Shown piece by piece: positions 28,922-29,180 of a stretch of DNA of 29,180 nt; position 1 is the stretch's first letter; each line of letters begins with the position of its first letter. A program made the position numbers and the translations under genes. Below the pieces are notes generated by a model. The model was given only the letters and a program-made list of their open reading frames with translations. It was not told the origin of the DNA and ran no database searches. Source of the DNA: Hofstenia miamia (Eukaryota > Xenacoelomorpha > Acoela > Hofsteniidae); the NCBI GenBank assembly GCA_900660155.1, contig CABFPE010000021.1, forward strand, positions 2,343,211-2,372,390, given 5' to 3'.

Positions 28922-29180
28922 TGAACATACTAATTTCACATTCAATATGAGATGCCAAGACATATCGATATTGCAAGCAAAACTTTCTTAACATTATTAA
29001 CAGTACAGTTTAATTTGTTAACTTCAATTTAAAATAACATAGGATATATTTTGACATTGTAATGAATGACAATATGACTTATTTTGACTAATTTTTCATC
29101 TTAGATTGCGCTTTTGTGTAAACAAAATGAACGTATATAATATTATTAAATAGTATGTTGCTAGATGTCGTTGCAGCACT
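28922..29180. other. No feature recognised
   Basis: AT-rich sequence to the window end, without coding or repeat signal that I can support. Confidence 0.4.

Noticed and set aside
1..29180. CRISPR arrays, tRNA/rRNA genes, bacterial operons, riboswitches
   Set aside because: No regularly spaced direct repeats, no cloverleaf with A/B boxes and no ribosomal sequence was noticed. The splice sites and LINE/Tc1 content mark a eukaryotic genome.

Overview
The window looks like non-coding-rich DNA from an invertebrate animal genome. It is strongly AT-rich, has long introns with GT/AG splice sites, and is full of decayed Tc1/mariner, hAT-like and CR1/L2-type LINE copies. Nothing prokaryotic is visible: no operons, ribosome binding sites, CRISPR arrays, tRNAs or rRNAs. 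A hydrozoan cnidarian (Hydra or Hydractinia-like) would fit the base composition, repeat types and the one host gene found, but the species cannot be fixed from the sequence alone.

The one credible host gene is on the + strand. Its last three coding exons are 4662-4926, 9093-9196 and 12007-12131, followed by a poly(A) signal at 12185-12190. They encode a beta-rich, N-glycosylatable extracellular domain resembling an Ig fold without the first cysteine, a transmembrane helix with a GxxxG motif, and a 41-residue cytoplasmic tail with three tyrosines. Codon phase matches across both introns (phase 2, then phase 1). This supports a real 3' end of a type I membrane receptor. Single-pass receptors of this layout, with unusual Ig-like domains, include the Hydractinia allorecognition (Alr) family. 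That comparison is from memory and needs a search. Upstream exons (signal peptide, further domains) lie outside the window.

Layout. 1-2574: a LINE split by two Tc1/mariner insertions. 3250-4450: an antisense LINE remnant in the upstream intron. 4662-12205: the receptor gene, its introns carrying two Tc1-like elements, a CCGGTT-rich repeat, (TA)n microsatellites and a 163-base assembly gap. 13440-13790: two GC-rich islands that look like alternative or relict tail exons. 14525-14980 and 17505-18297: two hAT-type non-autonomous elements with 8-bp target duplications. 18565-19935: an antisense L2/CR1-like LINE. 20176-21826: an unassigned duplicated segment with long ORFs on both strands. 23869-25110: a Tc1/mariner element with an unbroken transposase. 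25184-29180: a MITE, a second CCGGTT repeat, the 3' end of a pogo-like element, a BED-finger transposon remnant and a cluster of CCATTAATGG motifs.

The host gene would act at the cell surface. Everything else with coding potential is mobile-element derived, and only the transposase at 23999-24979 is intact.
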